Assembly: GCF_020687695.1 (NCBI RefSeq)
Contig: NZ_JAJEWL010000002.1
Span: 62,001-126,000 of the forward strand
Direction of reading: 5' to 3'
DNA from: Pusillimonas sp. MFBS29
GTDB taxonomy: Bacteria > Pseudomonadota > Gammaproteobacteria > Burkholderiales > Burkholderiaceae_B
DNA: 64,000 nt
Position 1 is the first letter of the stretch, and each line of letters opens with the position of its first letter. The notes beneath the pieces are model-generated. The model did no database searches and had not been told where the DNA came from. It worked only from the letters and a program-made list of their open reading frames with translations. The position numbers and the translations under genes are program-made. Positions 48,659 to 59,229 of the stretch are shown in pieces.

Positions 48659-49084
48659 ATGGCTATTGAACGCACTCTTTCCATTATCAAACCCGATGCA
48701 GTCGCCAAGAACGTTATCGGCCAGATCGTTGCCCGCTTCGAAAAAGCAAACCTGAAGGTTGTGGCTGCTCGTCTGCAACAGCTGTCACGCGACGAAGCCG
48801 AGCGTTTCTATGCCGTTCACAAAGAGCGTCCTTTCTACAAGGATCTGGTTGATTTCATGGTTTCCGGTCCTGTATTCGTGCAGGTTCTGGAAGGCGAGAA
48901 CGCTATCCAGACCAACCGTGACCTGATGGGCGCCACCGACCCCAAGAAGGCCGAGGCAGGCACCATTCGCGCTGATTTCGCCGACAGCATCGACGCCAAT
49001 GCCGTTCACGGTTCCGACGCTCCCGAAACAGCAGCCGTAGAAATTGCTTTCTTCTTCCCCGAAAGCAACATTCACAGCCGATAA
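48659..49084 (+). CDS. ndk: Nucleoside diphosphate kinase
   Basis: Moves phosphate between nucleoside di- and triphosphates through a phosphohistidine. It is 141 residues from ATG 48659. The catalytic H117 lies in the signature [12 protein letters not shown]. The N-terminal [12 protein letters not shown] is typical. It heads the ndk-rlmN-rodZ-ispG-hisS block that is conserved in betaproteobacteria. Confidence 0.98.
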   Translation: MAIERTLSIIKPDAVAKNVIGQIVARFEKANLKVVAARLQQLSRDEAERFYAVHKERPFYKDLVDFMVSGPVFVQVLEGENAIQTNRDLMGATDPKKAEAGTIRADFADSIDANAVHGSDAPETAAVEIAFFFPESNIHSR

Positions 49085-49117
49085 GCTGTTATCAGTACTA
49101 TTCACCGCGCCAGTATC

Positions 49118-50275
49118 ATGTCCATCACTGAACCCATCAATTTGCTTGGCCTGGGTGCCGCCGAACTGACCGATCTTGTCGGGCAGTGGGGCGGCAAGCC
49201 ATTTCGCGCCAAGCAGCTGCAGCGCTGGATCCACCAGCGCGGCGTCGACTCTTTCGATGATATGACTGATCTGGCGCGTGAATTTCGCGCCCAGCTTGCA
49301 GAGCATTGTTCGATTCAGGCCTCACCGGTCTCAATCGAACAGCGTTCCGCCGACGGTACACGCAAGTGGCTGTTCGACGTTGGCAAGAATAATGCCATCG
49401 AAACCGTATTCATCCCGGAAGATGACCGCGGCACATTGTGCATCTCAAGTCAGGCCGGCTGTACCGTTGCATGCCCGTTTTGCTCAACCGGTTACCAGGG
49501 CTTCAACCGTAACCTGACCACCGCCGAGATCATCGGCCAGCTCTGGCATGCACGCCGCGTCCTGCAAGACGACATACAAGGCTCACGCATTGGCGCTGCC
49601 GATGCCCAAACGCCCGAAGCAACCCGCGTGATCAGCAATGTGGTCATGATGGGCATGGGCGAGCCCTTGCTGAACTACGATCAGGTACTGGGCGCCTTGC
49701 GCCTGATGCTTGACGATAATGCGTACGGCCTGTCGCGCAGGCGCGTTACCGTGTCTACTTCTGGTGTGGTCCCCATGATGGATCGCCTGGGGCGTGATTG
49801 CCCGGTAGCACTGGCGGTATCCTTGCATGCGCCCAACGATGCGCTGCGCGACCGTCTGGTGCCACTGAACCGCAAGCACCCATTGTCCGAGCTTCTTGCC
49901 GCCTGCAATCGCTATCTCGAGCACGCGCCGCGCGATTTCATCACTTTCGAATATATTATGCTCGATGGTGTCAATGATACTGACCAGCATGCGCGCGAAT
50001 TGATTACTATTGCCCAGCAGGTGCGTTGCAAGTTCAACCTGATTCCGTTCAACCCTTTTCCGCAATCGGGTCTGAAGCGTTCACCGGCAGCTCGTGTGCG
50101 TCTGTTTGCACAACGCCTGATGGATGCCGGAATTGTGACAACTGTACGTAAAACCCGGGGCGACGATATCGCGGCGGCTTGCGGGCAGTTGGCAGGCGAT
50201 GTCCAGGACCGCACACGCATCAACCAGCGCTTGCCGGATCGCGCCATTATTGAAATAAAACAGGAGCGTGGATGA
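49118..50275 (+). CDS. rlmN: 23S rRNA/tRNA adenine-C2 methyltransferase RlmN
   Basis: Radical SAM enzyme that methylates A2503 of 23S rRNA and A37 of some tRNAs. The 385 residues carry the cluster motif CTVACPFC (C115, C119, C122). The second catalytic cysteine is in the C-terminal [16 protein letters not shown] region, and the SAM-binding GMGEPLLNY block is intact. The stop overlaps the next gene as ATGA. Confidence 0.97.
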   Translation: MSITEPINLLGLGAAELTDLVGQWGGKPFRAKQLQRWIHQRGVDSFDDMTDLAREFRAQLAEHCSIQASPVSIEQRSADGTRKWLFDVGKNNAIETVFIPEDDRGTLCISSQAGCTVACPFCSTGYQGFNRNLTTAEIIGQLWHARRVLQDDIQGSRIGAADAQTPEATRVISNVVMMGMGEPLLNYDQVLGALRLMLDDNAYGLSRRRVTVSTSGVVPMMDRLGRDCPVALAVSLHAPNDALRDRLVPLNRKHPLSELLAACNRYLEHAPRDFITFEYIMLDGVNDTDQHARELITIAQQVRCKFNLIPFNPFPQSGLKRSPAARVRLFAQRLMDAGIVTTVRKTRGDDIAAACGQLAGDVQDRTRINQRLPDRAIIEIKQERG

Positions 50276-50772
50276 ATGAACCGTCTTTAGTCAGGGAAGC
50301 ACGGCCCGAGGCCGATGACCCGAGCCTGCCTTCAGGCATAGGTGCAACCCTGCGCAGACTACGCGAGGCGAAAAATCTGTCTCCCGCTGAAGTTTCCGCC
50401 CGCCTGAAGTTCTCCGGGCGCCAGCTGGAAGCGCTGGAAACCGAGCAGTGGGATCGTCTGCCTGGCGGGATGTCGCTGCGCGGTTTTGTCAAAAATTACG
50501 CCCGCTACCTTGATGCCGATGTAGACGCCTTGCTGACCATGCTCGATAACCAGGTCGGTACCGCCCCGGTGGCCAAGCCTGCCACGCTCAATGGCGCGCA
50601 GTCCCTGGGGCCAAGCGATCTTCCGCTGCAGGGCGAACCGGCAAATCGTCCGTGGGGCTGGCTCGTCGTCATCCTGATATTGCTGTTTGTCGCAGGCTTC
50701 TATGCCATAGATCGTGGCTGGATTCCCGACTCATGGCTGGTATTCGATTGGCTCAAATCCCTGAAGAAATAA
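50272..50772 (+). CDS. rodZ: RodZ-like helix-turn-helix membrane protein, short form
   Basis: A 166-residue protein with an N-terminal Cro-like helix-turn-helix (about 22-90: [38 protein letters not shown]) and one membrane helix (about 127-147). This is the layout of RodZ, the cytoskeletal protein that anchors MreB. The periplasmic C-terminal domain (DUF4115; E. coli RodZ has 337 residues) is absent: the protein ends about 20 residues after the helix. It overlaps rlmN by 4 bp and ispG by 1 bp. Confidence 0.85.
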   Translation: MNEPSLVREARPEADDPSLPSGIGATLRRLREAKNLSPAEVSARLKFSGRQLEALETEQWDRLPGGMSLRGFVKNYARYLDADVDALLTMLDNQVGTAPVAKPATLNGAQSLGPSDLPLQGEPANRPWGWLVVILILLFVAGFYAIDRGWIPDSWLVFDWLKSLKK

Positions 50773-52070
50773 TGTCTAACCCAGTTTCAGACCAAGCCGG
50801 TACCCCGTTGAATGTTGGCGCCGCACCACGACGACCCACTCGAGGCGTCATCGTCCGGTGGGGAGGCCACGCGGTGCAGGTCGGCGGCAATGCGCCCGTC
50901 GTGGTGCAGTCCATGACCAATACCGATACGGCCGATGCCATTGCGACGGCCATACAGGTTAAGGAACTGGCACAGGCGGGCTCCGAGCTGGTTCGTATTA
51001 CCGTGAATACACCCGAGGCCGCGCGCGAAGTTCCGGCCATACGCGAACAGCTCGATCGCATGAATGTCTCGGTGCCGCTGGTTGGTGATTTTCACTACAA
51101 CGGGCACAAATTGCTGGCTGATTATCCCGAGTGTGCCCAGGCTTTGTCCAAGTACCGGATCAACCCCGGCAACATGGGCGGGGGCAAGAAACGCGGCGAT
51201 AACTTTGCTCAGATGATCGAAGTGGCTTGCCGCTATGAAAAACCGGTGCGCATCGGCGTGAACTGGGGTAGCCTGGATCACGAACTCATGGCCCGCATGA
51301 TGGACGACAACAGTCGGCGTGCGCAGCCCTGGGATGCCCAGGCCGTTATGCGTGATGCTCTGGTTGTGTCGGCCATCAGCAATGCACAGCGTGCCGAAGA
51401 GCTCGGCCTTGCCCGCGACGCCATCGTGCTGTCCTGCAAAGTCAGCCATGTGCAGGATCTCATCACCGTTTACCAGGATTTATCCGCGCGTTGCGATTAC
51501 CCCGTGCACCTGGGTTTGACCGAAGCAGGTATGGGAAGCAAGGGTATTGTGGCGTCCACCGCCGCTCTGGCAGTTCTGCTGCAGCAGGGAATTGGCGACA
51601 CCATACGTATCTCGCTTACACCTGAGCCGGGCGGCGATCGTCGCCGCGAGGTTATCGTTGCGCAGGAAATCCTGCAAAGCATGGGGTTGCGTGCATTTAC
51701 CCCCATGGTGGTGGCGTGCCCTGGTTGCGGACGCACCAGCAGTACAGTATTCCAGGAACTGGCCGACAGCATTCAGGCGTATCTGCGTGACCAAATGCCG
51801 GTCTGGAAAAATCGTTATCCCGGTGTCGAATCCATGAATGTGGCGGTCATGGGCTGTGTGGTCAATGGTCCCGGCGAAAGCAGGCACGCCGACATCGGCA
51901 TCAGCTTGCCGGGCACAGGGGAAATTCCGTCTGCCCCCGTGTATGTCGACGGAGAACGAACGGTTACCCTGAAGGGCGATACCATTGCCCAGGAGTTTCA
52001 GGCTATCGTCGAGCAGTACGTCGAGCGGCGTTATGGCGCCGGTTCGAACAATAACAAAGCAAGCGGCTGA
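50772..52070 (+). CDS. ispG: 4-hydroxy-3-methylbut-2-enyl diphosphate synthase
   Basis: IspG (GcpE) performs the second-to-last step of the MEP isoprenoid pathway, using a 4Fe-4S cluster. It is 432 residues. The barrel domain includes VQSMTNTDT and VGDFHYNGH. The C-terminal cluster domain has the cysteines of CPGCGRTS and [13 protein letters not shown] 50772 shares one base with the rodZ stop, so translation is coupled. An in-frame extension inside rodZ is rejected. Confidence 0.97.
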   Translation: MSNPVSDQAGTPLNVGAAPRRPTRGVIVRWGGHAVQVGGNAPVVVQSMTNTDTADAIATAIQVKELAQAGSELVRITVNTPEAAREVPAIREQLDRMNVSVPLVGDFHYNGHKLLADYPECAQALSKYRINPGNMGGGKKRGDNFAQMIEVACRYEKPVRIGVNWGSLDHELMARMMDDNSRRAQPWDAQAVMRDALVVSAISNAQRAEELGLARDAIVLSCKVSHVQDLITVYQDLSARCDYPVHLGLTEAGMGSKGIVASTAALAVLLQQGIGDTIRISLTPEPGGDRRREVIVAQEILQSMGLRAFTPMVVACPGCGRTSSTVFQELADSIQAYLRDQMPVWKNRYPGVESMNVAVMGCVVNGPGESRHADIGISLPGTGEIPSAPVYVDGERTVTLKGDTIAQEFQAIVEQYVERRYGAGSNNNKASG

Positions 52071-52097
52071 AGCCGCAAGCACACAGAAAATTTATCT

Positions 52098-53387
52098 ATG
52101 ACGCAGTCGTTTCAGAAAGTCCGTGCCCTGACAGGCATGAAAGATATACTCCCTGACACCAGCGCTCAGTGGGAAGCACTGGAAGCTACCGTAAGGGACT
52201 GGCTGGCCGCCTACGGCTATCGCAACATGCGCACCCCCGTGCTTGAACACACCCGGCTTTTTATCCGTGGCATAGGCGAGGTCACCGACATTGTCGAAAA
52301 AGAAATGTATTCGTTCACCGATGCATTGAACAATGAACACCTCACCATGCGGCCCGAGTTTACTGCCGGCATGGTGCGTGCCAGCATAGAGCACAACATG
52401 CTGTACGACAGGCCGCATCGCGTTTACGCCATGGGCCCTGTATTTCGACACGAAAAACCTCAACGCGGTCGTTATCGCCAGTTTCACCAGATTGACGTCG
52501 AAGCCCTGGGTTTTGCCGGACCCGATATCGACGCCGAATTGATCGTAATGCTGGGCCGACTCTGGAAAATGCTGGGTCTGACCGATATCCGTCTGGAACT
52601 GAACTCGCTGGGGCAGGCGGAAGAGCGCGCTGCCCATCGTCGTGCCCTGATTGAATATCTGGAGCAGCACATTGATGTGCTCGACGAGGAAGCGCGCAGG
52701 CGCATGCACACCAATCCTTTGCGCGTGCTCGATACCAAGAATCCCGCCATGCAGGAAATGGCCGATAATGCGCCACGCCTGTTTGATTTTCTGGGGGCCG
52801 AATCTTTGGCGCATTTTCAGGGCGTGTGCGATCGCCTGGGCGATGCCGGTATCGAGTATCGTTTGAATCCGCGGCTGGTACGCGGGCTGGACTATTACAA
52901 TCTGACCGTATTCGAGTGGGTAACCGACCGGCTCGGGGCGCAGGGTACCGTATGTGGTGGTGGCCGTTATGATGGCCTGATTGAATTGCTGGGCGGAAAG
53001 CCGGCTCCCGCAGTGGGTTTCGCCATAGGCGTTGAACGTTTGCTCGATTTGTGCGAGCAGTCCGGTGCGGAAACGTCGTTGCCCGAATGCCAGGTCTACG
53101 TGATACACCAGGGTGCGCCGGCCCAGCGGCTGGCCGCAAAACTGGCTGAGCAATTGCGCGATGAAGGCCTCAGGGTCATTGTCCATGCCGGCTCATCGGG
53201 ATTCAAATCACAATTCAAACGCGCTGATGCGAGTGGGGCCAAACTGGCGCTGATTCTCGGAGACGATGAAGTCGCGTCGGGTACTGCCAGTATCAAATGG
53301 CTAAGGGAAGAGGCCCTTGAGGGCCGGGCTCAACAGGAAACGATCCCGCTGGATCGCTTGATCACAGAATTGAAATTAAAGGTTTAA
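52098..53387 (+). CDS. hisS: Histidyl-tRNA synthetase
   Basis: Class II synthetase for tRNA-His, 429 residues. Motif 1, motif 2 ([19 protein letters not shown]) and the histidine-binding [16 protein letters not shown] and [14 protein letters not shown] blocks are all present. The C-terminal anticodon-binding domain starts near residue 330. The linked paralogue hisZ lies 9.5 kb downstream and lacks that C-terminal domain. It is 27 bp after ispG and 3 bp before yfgM. Confidence 0.97.
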   Translation: MTQSFQKVRALTGMKDILPDTSAQWEALEATVRDWLAAYGYRNMRTPVLEHTRLFIRGIGEVTDIVEKEMYSFTDALNNEHLTMRPEFTAGMVRASIEHNMLYDRPHRVYAMGPVFRHEKPQRGRYRQFHQIDVEALGFAGPDIDAELIVMLGRLWKMLGLTDIRLELNSLGQAEERAAHRRALIEYLEQHIDVLDEEARRRMHTNPLRVLDTKNPAMQEMADNAPRLFDFLGAESLAHFQGVCDRLGDAGIEYRLNPRLVRGLDYYNLTVFEWVTDRLGAQGTVCGGGRYDGLIELLGGKPAPAVGFAIGVERLLDLCEQSGAETSLPECQVYVIHQGAPAQRLAAKLAEQLRDEGLRVIVHAGSSGFKSQFKRADASGAKLALILGDDEVASGTASIKWLREEALEGRAQQETIPLDRLITELKLKV

Positions 53388-53390
53388 GGC

Positions 53391-54026
53391 ATGGCATACG
53401 ATTTAGAAGAACAGGAAAAACTGGATGCACTGCGGGCATGGTGGGATCGCTACGGCACACTGCTGGTGGTACTCAGCTTTATCATTGCAGCCGGTATTGT
53501 CGGATGGCGCGGATGGCAGTGGTATCAAGGCCATACCGCCAGCCAGGCCATGGGCTACTACGAGGCGCTGGAAGGCGCAGCCGGCCAATCCGGCGATGAC
53601 GCACTGGCACGCATCAAGGCGGCCAGCAGCACGCTGCGTGAAGATTTCACCAAATCGGGTTATACGCCGCGCGGGGTATTGATCGCTGCGCAGGCTTTGG
53701 AAGAGCGCGACGATCTGGACGGCGCCCGCGAGCAACTCGAGTGGCTGGTCGGCAACAGCTCCGACCCCAGCCTTGTACCTTTGGCCAAACTGAGGCTGGC
53801 GGGCGTCTTGCTTGAGCAAAAACAGTATGATCAGGCTCTTGCACAGGTTTCTGATGCGCCGCCGGCTTTTGCGGGGCTTTATGCCGACCGGCGTGGTGAT
53901 ATTCTGCTGGCGCAGGGCAAGATCCCTGAAGCCAAAGCCGCCTGGGAACAGGCGCTGAAAGAGTTCGGTGCCGCTCCGATTACGCAAATCGTTCAGTTGA
54001 AATTAGATGCTTTAGGTGGAGCCTGA
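53391..54026 (+). CDS. yfgM: YfgM-like TPR membrane protein
   Basis: A 211-residue protein with a short cytoplasmic start (LEEQEKLDALRAWWDRYG), one membrane helix (about 22-41) and a periplasmic tetratricopeptide-type helical domain. In E. coli, YfgM is an ancillary partner of the SecYEG translocon and PpiD. Its position between hisS and bamB is the conserved one. Starts 3 bp after hisS; bamB follows after 3 bp. Confidence 0.9.
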   Translation: MAYDLEEQEKLDALRAWWDRYGTLLVVLSFIIAAGIVGWRGWQWYQGHTASQAMGYYEALEGAAGQSGDDALARIKAASSTLREDFTKSGYTPRGVLIAAQALEERDDLDGAREQLEWLVGNSSDPSLVPLAKLRLAGVLLEQKQYDQALAQVSDAPPAFAGLYADRRGDILLAQGKIPEAKAAWEQALKEFGAAPITQIVQLKLDALGGA

Positions 54027-54029
54027 TAC

Positions 54030-55187
54030 ATGTATAGTGCCATCTCTCGCCGTATCGCGCGCAGCGCGCTGATCGCCCTGACGGCCGCTACCCTGGCGGG
54101 TTGCTCGATGTTTTCCAGTCACAATCCCCGCTATGACCCGGCACCGTTGACTGATTATCCGGCGGCGATTTCGGCCAATATTGCGTGGTCGGTATCCATA
54201 GGCAGCGGGAGTGGTTACGGATTTGCTCCTGCGCTGGTCGGCGACTCCGTTTATGCGGCAACGCCCAGTGGCAGCGTGAGCAAGATAAATGTCGCGTCTG
54301 GTGCGGTGCTGTGGCAAACCAGCACAGATGACAAACTCTCGGCGGGGGCGGGTTCCGATGGCAACACAACCGCCGTTGTGGCAGTCGATGGCATGGTCAT
54401 CGCCTTTGATGGCCAGGGTAAAGAGAAGTGGAGAAGCAAGGCCAGCAGCGCGGTCAGCATCCCGCCTGTCGTGGGTGCCGGCATTGTTGCCGTGCGCAGC
54501 AGCGACTACCGCATCCAGGGTTTCGACGAGCAAACCGGTGAACTTCGCTGGAGCGTGCAGCGTCCGGGTCCCGCGCTCGCACTGAAGACCAATATGCAAA
54601 TGTTGATTGTCGACGGCATGCTGGTTTCCGGTCTGCCCAATGGCCGCCTGGTCGCCATAGACGTGCGCAGCGGTAACGTGCAGTGGGAGGGAACGATCTC
54701 GGTGTCCCAGGGTGCCACCGACCTCGAGCGCATCAGCGACGTGGTTGGCGCGCCCCAGCTGCAGGGTCCCTTGCTTTGTGGCGTGAGCTACCAGGGACGC
54801 ATGGTGTGTTTTGACCTGACCCAGGGTGGGCGTCCTGTCTGGGAACAGTATTTTTCCAGCAATACAGGCATGGCTACCGACTCGCGGCAGGCATATTCCG
54901 CCAGTCAGCGCGACATCGTTCATGCGTTTGCCCTGAACGACGGTCATGAGGTCTGGAAGCAGTCTGATCTGGCCAATCGTCGCCTGTCTTCGCCTGCCGT
55001 CACTCCGCAAGCAGTTGCTTTCGGTGATCTCGAAGGTTATGTACATTTCCTGTCGCGCACCGATGGCCAGTTGTTGGGTCGGGTGCAGGTGGGGGGTGAT
55101 GCAATTGTTTCGCCGCTGGTGGCCGCCCCTAACGGCGTGCTGGTGCAGACCGGCAGCGGTAATCTGGTATTGGTTGGTGTCAATTGA
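54030..55187 (+). CDS. bamB: Outer membrane assembly lipoprotein BamB
   Basis: Lipoprotein of the BAM complex that folds outer-membrane proteins, 385 residues. A signal with LAGC (Cys25) is followed by an eight-bladed beta-propeller made of PQQ-type repeats, seen as recurring G-x-V/L-x-W phrases ([42 protein letters not shown]). The stop overlaps the TTG start of der by 3 bp. Confidence 0.95.
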   Translation: MYSAISRRIARSALIALTAATLAGCSMFSSHNPRYDPAPLTDYPAAISANIAWSVSIGSGSGYGFAPALVGDSVYAATPSGSVSKINVASGAVLWQTSTDDKLSAGAGSDGNTTAVVAVDGMVIAFDGQGKEKWRSKASSAVSIPPVVGAGIVAVRSSDYRIQGFDEQTGELRWSVQRPGPALALKTNMQMLIVDGMLVSGLPNGRLVAIDVRSGNVQWEGTISVSQGATDLERISDVVGAPQLQGPLLCGVSYQGRMVCFDLTQGGRPVWEQYFSSNTGMATDSRQAYSASQRDIVHAFALNDGHEVWKQSDLANRRLSSPAVTPQAVAFGDLEGYVHFLSRTDGQLLGRVQVGGDAIVSPLVAAPNGVLVQTGSGNLVLVGVN

Positions 55188-56623
55188 ACAAACTCGCATA
55201 TAAACCGGTCGTCGCCCTGGTAGGGCGCGCCAACGTGGGCAAGTCCACGTTGTTCAACCGGATCACCCGTTCCCGCTCCGCGCTGGTCGCCAATTTTTCC
55301 GGCCTGACGCGTGACCGTCACTATGGTGAAGGGCGGGTGGGCGAGCATCCCTTCCTGGCTGTCGATACCGGAGGTTTCGAACCCGTTGCCAAGGATGGCA
55401 TCTTGCTCGAGATGGCACGCCAGACGCAACAAGCCATTGCCGAATCCGACGTGGTCATCTTTCTGGTCGATGCCCGAGCCGGCGTGAACGCCCACGATCA
55501 CGAAATCGCACGCCTGCTGCGCAAATCGGGTCAACGCGTGTTGCTGGCCGTCAACAAGGCGGAAGGCATGCGCTATGGTTCGGCAACGGCCGATTTTCAC
55601 GAACTGGGTCTGGGTGAGCCTTATCCTATTTCCGCCTCGCATGGCGATGGCGTTGTGGATCTGATAGAAAAAGCCTTGTCGCACCTGACGGTTGATACCG
55701 AAGACGAGGCTGGCCAGGATGACGAATTCATTGCGGACGATGTCGAACCCGATCTGGCCGAAGATGCTTCTGTTGGGCAGGAAGAGGCCGGGCAGGCAGA
55801 CGACGATATTACTCATCGCATCAAGCTGGCCATCGTTGGGCGCCCTAATGTGGGTAAGTCCACACTAATCAATACCTTGCTTGGTGAAGAGCGGGTTATT
55901 GCATTCGATATGCCTGGCACGACACGTGATGCGATCGAGATCGAGTTCGAGCGTAATGGCGTGGCCTATACCCTGATAGATACGGCCGGCCTGCGTCGTC
56001 GGGGCAAGGTTTTCGAGGCAGTCGAGAAGTTCTCGGTCATCAAGACATTGCAGGCCATAGAAGCCTGCAATGTTGTTCTGCTGATGCTTGATGCCCAATC
56101 CGAGATTTCGGATCAGGATGCGCATATTGCAGGTTTTGTGCTCGAAACGGGCAGGGCGCTGGTCGTCGCCATCAACAAATGGGATGGCCTGGACGCCGAG
56201 CAGCGTGAACGCATACAGCGGGATTTCGATCGCAAGCTGCATTTCCTGTCTTTCGCCAAGGTTCATACCGTATCTGCGCTCAAAGGCCACGGCGTCAATC
56301 CCTTGATCAAATCTGTGAATGCGGCACATGCCGCCGCTTTTGCCAAGCTGTCTACACCGAGGCTGACGCGTGTGCTGCATGCGGCGGTCGAGCAGCAGCA
56401 ACCGCCGCGCAAGGGGATTTTCCGGCCCAAGATGCGCTATGCACACCAGGGCGGCCAGAATCCACCGCTCATCATCATTCATGGCAACGCACTGGACGCC
56501 ATACCCGACTCGTACCGGCGCTACCTCGAGGCCCGTTTCCGCGCGGCATTCAAGCTTGATGGCACGCCACTACGCATAGAATTCAAGTCTTCCCAGAATC
56601 CTTATACACAGGGGGCACAGTGA
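55184..56623 (+). CDS. der: Ribosome-associated GTPase Der (EngA)
   Basis: Essential GTPase for 50S assembly with two G domains in tandem and a C-terminal KH-like domain, 479 residues. The first G1 motif reads GRANVGKS (Pro to Ala versus the usual form) and the second GRPNVGKS. The G4 motifs are NKAE and NKWD. The linker between the G domains (about 172-208) is long and strongly acidic. The start is TTG 55184, overlapping the bamB TGA, with no nearer ATG before the first G1 motif. Confidence 0.96.
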   Translation: MNKLAYKPVVALVGRANVGKSTLFNRITRSRSALVANFSGLTRDRHYGEGRVGEHPFLAVDTGGFEPVAKDGILLEMARQTQQAIAESDVVIFLVDARAGVNAHDHEIARLLRKSGQRVLLAVNKAEGMRYGSATADFHELGLGEPYPISASHGDGVVDLIEKALSHLTVDTEDEAGQDDEFIADDVEPDLAEDASVGQEEAGQADDDITHRIKLAIVGRPNVGKSTLINTLLGEERVIAFDMPGTTRDAIEIEFERNGVAYTLIDTAGLRRRGKVFEAVEKFSVIKTLQAIEACNVVLLMLDAQSEISDQDAHIAGFVLETGRALVVAINKWDGLDAEQRERIQRDFDRKLHFLSFAKVHTVSALKGHGVNPLIKSVNAAHAAAFAKLSTPRLTRVLHAAVEQQQPPRKGIFRPKMRYAHQGGQNPPLIIIHGNALDAIPDSYRRYLEARFRAAFKLDGTPLRIEFKSSQNPYTQGAQ

Positions 56624-57702
56624 GTCGTTTCTGGAGTGATCATCTTGCGGATCTGACACCGTATGTGGCGGGTGAGCAGCCCAAGGTCGATAACCTGCTC
56701 AAGCTCAATACCAACGAGCATCCGTACGGACCTTCGCCACGGGCCCTCGAGGCCATCAAAGCGGCGGCCACCGATCAGCTGCGGCTGTATCCCGACAAGG
56801 AATCGGTCGGCCTGCGGCAGGCCATCGCAGAATTGCATGGGTTGAATCCGGATCAGGTTTTCGTTGGCAATGGTTCCGACGAGGTCCTGGCTCATATATT
56901 CAATGGCTTGTTCCGTCGTTCCGGACGCCCGTTGATGATGCCTGACATCACCTACAGCTTCTATCGGACCTATTGTGCTCTGTACAAGATACCAACCCGA
57001 CTGGTTCCACTGGCAGACGATTTCTCGATAAGGGTGAGCGATTACACGGATTCTTCTCCTGATAGCCCGGCTGGCATTATTTTTTCGAATCCTAATGCCC
57101 CCACGGGCATTGCCATGTCACTGGAAGACATCAGCGCTATTGCTGCTGCGCATCCTGATATCCCGGTGGTGGTGGACGAAGCCTATGTTGATTTTGGCGC
57201 GCAGTCTGCCATTGCACTGCTGCAGGCGCATGCCAATATTGTTGTGGTGCATACCTTGTCCAAGTCGCGGTCGCTGGCCGGCCTGCGGGTAGGCTTTGCC
57301 ATCGCAGATGCCCAAATTATCGAGGGCCTGAATCGAGTCAAGGACAGCTTCAACTCATATCCGCTCGATAGCCTGGCCCAGGCCGGCGCCATTGCCGCCA
57401 TACAAGACACTGATTATCTGCAGAAGATGTGCCTGGCGGTCACCGAGGCGCGCACACAGCTTGCGCAGCAATTAAGTGCGCTGGGCTTTGAAGTGCTGCC
57501 CAGCCAGGCCAATTTTGTGTTTGCCCGGCATCCGGAGCACGATGGCGGGGCCCTGAGTCGTGCCTTGCGAGAGCAGAACATCCTGGTCAGGCATTTCACT
57601 TTGGCTCGTATTGATCAATTTTTACGAATTACGGTGGGAACTCCTGAGGATTGTGAACGTCTATGTAAGGCACTGGCCAAAATTATTGCCAAAACGCCTT
57701 AA
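56620..57702 (+). CDS. hisC: Histidinol-phosphate aminotransferase
   Basis: PLP enzyme for histidinol phosphate formation in histidine biosynthesis, 360 residues. The PLP lysine is K215 in [15 protein letters not shown]. The [11 protein letters not shown] and SNPNAPTG blocks are typical. The GTG start at 56620 overlaps the der stop. It lies away from any other his biosynthesis gene except hisZ and may be one of two hisC copies in the genome. hfq follows after 114 bp. Confidence 0.94.
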   Translation: MSRFWSDHLADLTPYVAGEQPKVDNLLKLNTNEHPYGPSPRALEAIKAAATDQLRLYPDKESVGLRQAIAELHGLNPDQVFVGNGSDEVLAHIFNGLFRRSGRPLMMPDITYSFYRTYCALYKIPTRLVPLADDFSIRVSDYTDSSPDSPAGIIFSNPNAPTGIAMSLEDISAIAAAHPDIPVVVDEAYVDFGAQSAIALLQAHANIVVVHTLSKSRSLAGLRVGFAIADAQIIEGLNRVKDSFNSYPLDSLAQAGAIAAIQDTDYLQKMCLAVTEARTQLAQQLSALGFEVLPSQANFVFARHPEHDGGALSRALREQNILVRHFTLARIDQFLRITVGTPEDCERLCKALAKIIAKTP

Positions 57703-57746
57703 AATATCTTGCATGCCGCCATATCACATTCTGAGCCGTGCGCATT

Positions 57747-57760
57747 CAGGGAAAACCCTG
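57747..57760 (+). promoter_or_regulatory. Short palindrome upstream of hfq
   Basis: CAGGG-AAAA-CCCTG is a perfect 5-bp palindrome followed at once by TAAAGT, a possible -10, about 55 bp before the hfq ATG. It could be an operator over an hfq promoter or the hisC 3' hairpin. Which one cannot be decided by sequence. Confidence 0.3.
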
Positions 57761-57816
57761 TAAAGTATGCATGGTCTAACGTTTTTTCATATAACAACAT
57801 AATCGGAGCCTAGCCA

Positions 57817-58053
57817 ATGAGCAATAAAGGGCAAACACTACAAGATCCATTTCTAAACGCCCTTCGCAAGGACCACATCCCTGTATCGATCTATCTGGTT
57901 AACGGGATCAAGCTGCAGGGGCAGGTCGAGTCTTTCGATCAATACGTCGTATTGCTGCGCAATACCGTAACTCAAATGGTATACAAGCACGCTATTTCCA
58001 CCGTTGTGCCTGCACGACCAGTCAATTTCCAAGTGGATGAGCCTTCTGAATAA
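57817..58053 (+). CDS. hfq: RNA chaperone Hfq
   Basis: Ring-shaped RNA chaperone that pairs small RNAs with mRNAs, 78 residues. The Sm1 motif ([23 protein letters not shown] in part: LVNGIKLQG) and the Sm2 motif ([12 protein letters not shown]) are intact. The C-terminal tail is short, as usual in betaproteobacteria. First gene of the hfq-hflX-hflK-hflC run, separated from hflX by a strong hairpin. Confidence 0.98.
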   Translation: MSNKGQTLQDPFLNALRKDHIPVSIYLVNGIKLQGQVESFDQYVVLLRNTVTQMVYKHAISTVVPARPVNFQVDEPSE

Positions 58054-58078
58054 AGCGCCGCTGGTTTTTTCTTACGCC

Positions 58079-58116
58079 AAGACGCCCGCCGAGTGCCCTG
58101 CGCTGGCGGGCGTCTT
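58079..58116 (+). terminator. Strong hairpin between hfq and hflX
   Basis: AAGACGCCCGCC pairs perfectly over 12 bp with GGCGGGCGTCTT around a 14-nt loop. It is followed by GTTGAGTCTTG with few T residues. It lies 25 bp after hfq and 16 bp before hflX, so it may lower rather than abolish hflX-hflK-hflC transcription from the hfq promoter, or protect hfq mRNA. Confidence 0.65.
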
Positions 58117-58131
58117 GTTGAGTCTTGCAGC

Positions 58132-59229
58132 ATGAAAGTTCTGATCGTCAGTGTTGATCTTGGCGAGCCCGACTACGCTGCACACGCGGAAGAGTTCGTC
58201 ATGCTGGCCAAAGGTGCCGGTGCCGAAGTGGTTGCCACCGTCGTGGCACGTCGTGCACGGCCGGATGCGGCGCATTTCATCGGCTCGGGCAAGCTTGAGG
58301 AAGCGGTCCTGATAGCAGGGGAAACGCAGGCCGAGCTGGTTTTGTTCGATCAGGCGCTTACCCCTGCGCAGCAGCGAAATCTTGAAAGAGGGTTCAAGCT
58401 GCGGGTCGTCGACAGGGTTGCGCTTATACTTGATATTTTTGCGCTCAGGGCCAAAAGCCACGAGGGTAAGTTGCAAGTCGAACTGGCGCAGTTGCAGCAT
58501 TTGTCTACCCGACTTACGCGCATGTGGTCTCACCTTGAGCGTCAGCGCGGGGGCATAGGGATGCGTGGTCCCGGTGAAGCCCAGCTCGAGATGGATCGGC
58601 GCATGATAGGCGACAAAGTGCGTGTACTGCGCGAGCGTCTGGCGCGGGTGCAGCGTCAGCGCAATACGCAGCGCCGTGCAAGGTCGCGCAGCAATACCTT
58701 ATCGATCTCGCTGGTGGGGTATACCAACGCGGGCAAGTCCACGTTGTTCAATGCACTGACGCGGGCCGGAGCCTATGCGGCAGACCAGCTTTTTGCCACC
58801 CTGGATACCACCACACGGCGGGTCTGGATAGAGGGCGCCGGTCAGGTGGTCATATCCGATACGGTCGGTTTTATTCGTGAGCTTCCACCGACACTGATCG
58901 CTGCTTTTCGCGCCACGCTGGAAGAAACGGTGCAGGCTGACCTGCTCCTGCACGTCGTCGATGCGGCCAGCCCGCAGCGCGATGAGCAAATTGCTGAAGT
59001 GAACAAGGTTCTGGAAGATATCGGCGCAGCGGATATACCCAGAATTCTGGTCTATAACAAAATCGACCTGGCTGGTTACGAACCCCGAATGGAGCGTAAC
59101 GAACATGGTACGATTGCACGAGTTTTTGTAAGCGCCGTCCGGCGCACCGGCCTCGATGAGTTGCGTGGGGCAATTGTCGAGTTTGGTCAAATCGTAGGAA
59201 ATAATACGTTTAATGTCGAAAATATATAA
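58132..59229 (+). CDS. hflX: Ribosome-dissociating GTPase HflX
   Basis: GTPase that splits stalled ribosomes, chiefly after heat stress, 365 residues. An N-terminal HflX domain (IGSGKLEEA, FDQALTPAQQRNLE) and the RGGIGMRGPGEAQLEMDRR linker precede the G domain with G1 GYTNAGKS and G4 NKID. The ATG at 58132 starts at the family's first conserved strand. The end overlaps hflK by 17 bp. Confidence 0.95.
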   Translation: MKVLIVSVDLGEPDYAAHAEEFVMLAKGAGAEVVATVVARRARPDAAHFIGSGKLEEAVLIAGETQAELVLFDQALTPAQQRNLERGFKLRVVDRVALILDIFALRAKSHEGKLQVELAQLQHLSTRLTRMWSHLERQRGGIGMRGPGEAQLEMDRRMIGDKVRVLRERLARVQRQRNTQRRARSRSNTLSISLVGYTNAGKSTLFNALTRAGAYAADQLFATLDTTTRRVWIEGAGQVVISDTVGFIRELPPTLIAAFRATLEETVQADLLLHVVDAASPQRDEQIAEVNKVLEDIGAADIPRILVYNKIDLAGYEPRMERNEHGTIARVFVSAVRRTGLDELRGAIVEFGQIVGNNTFNVENI

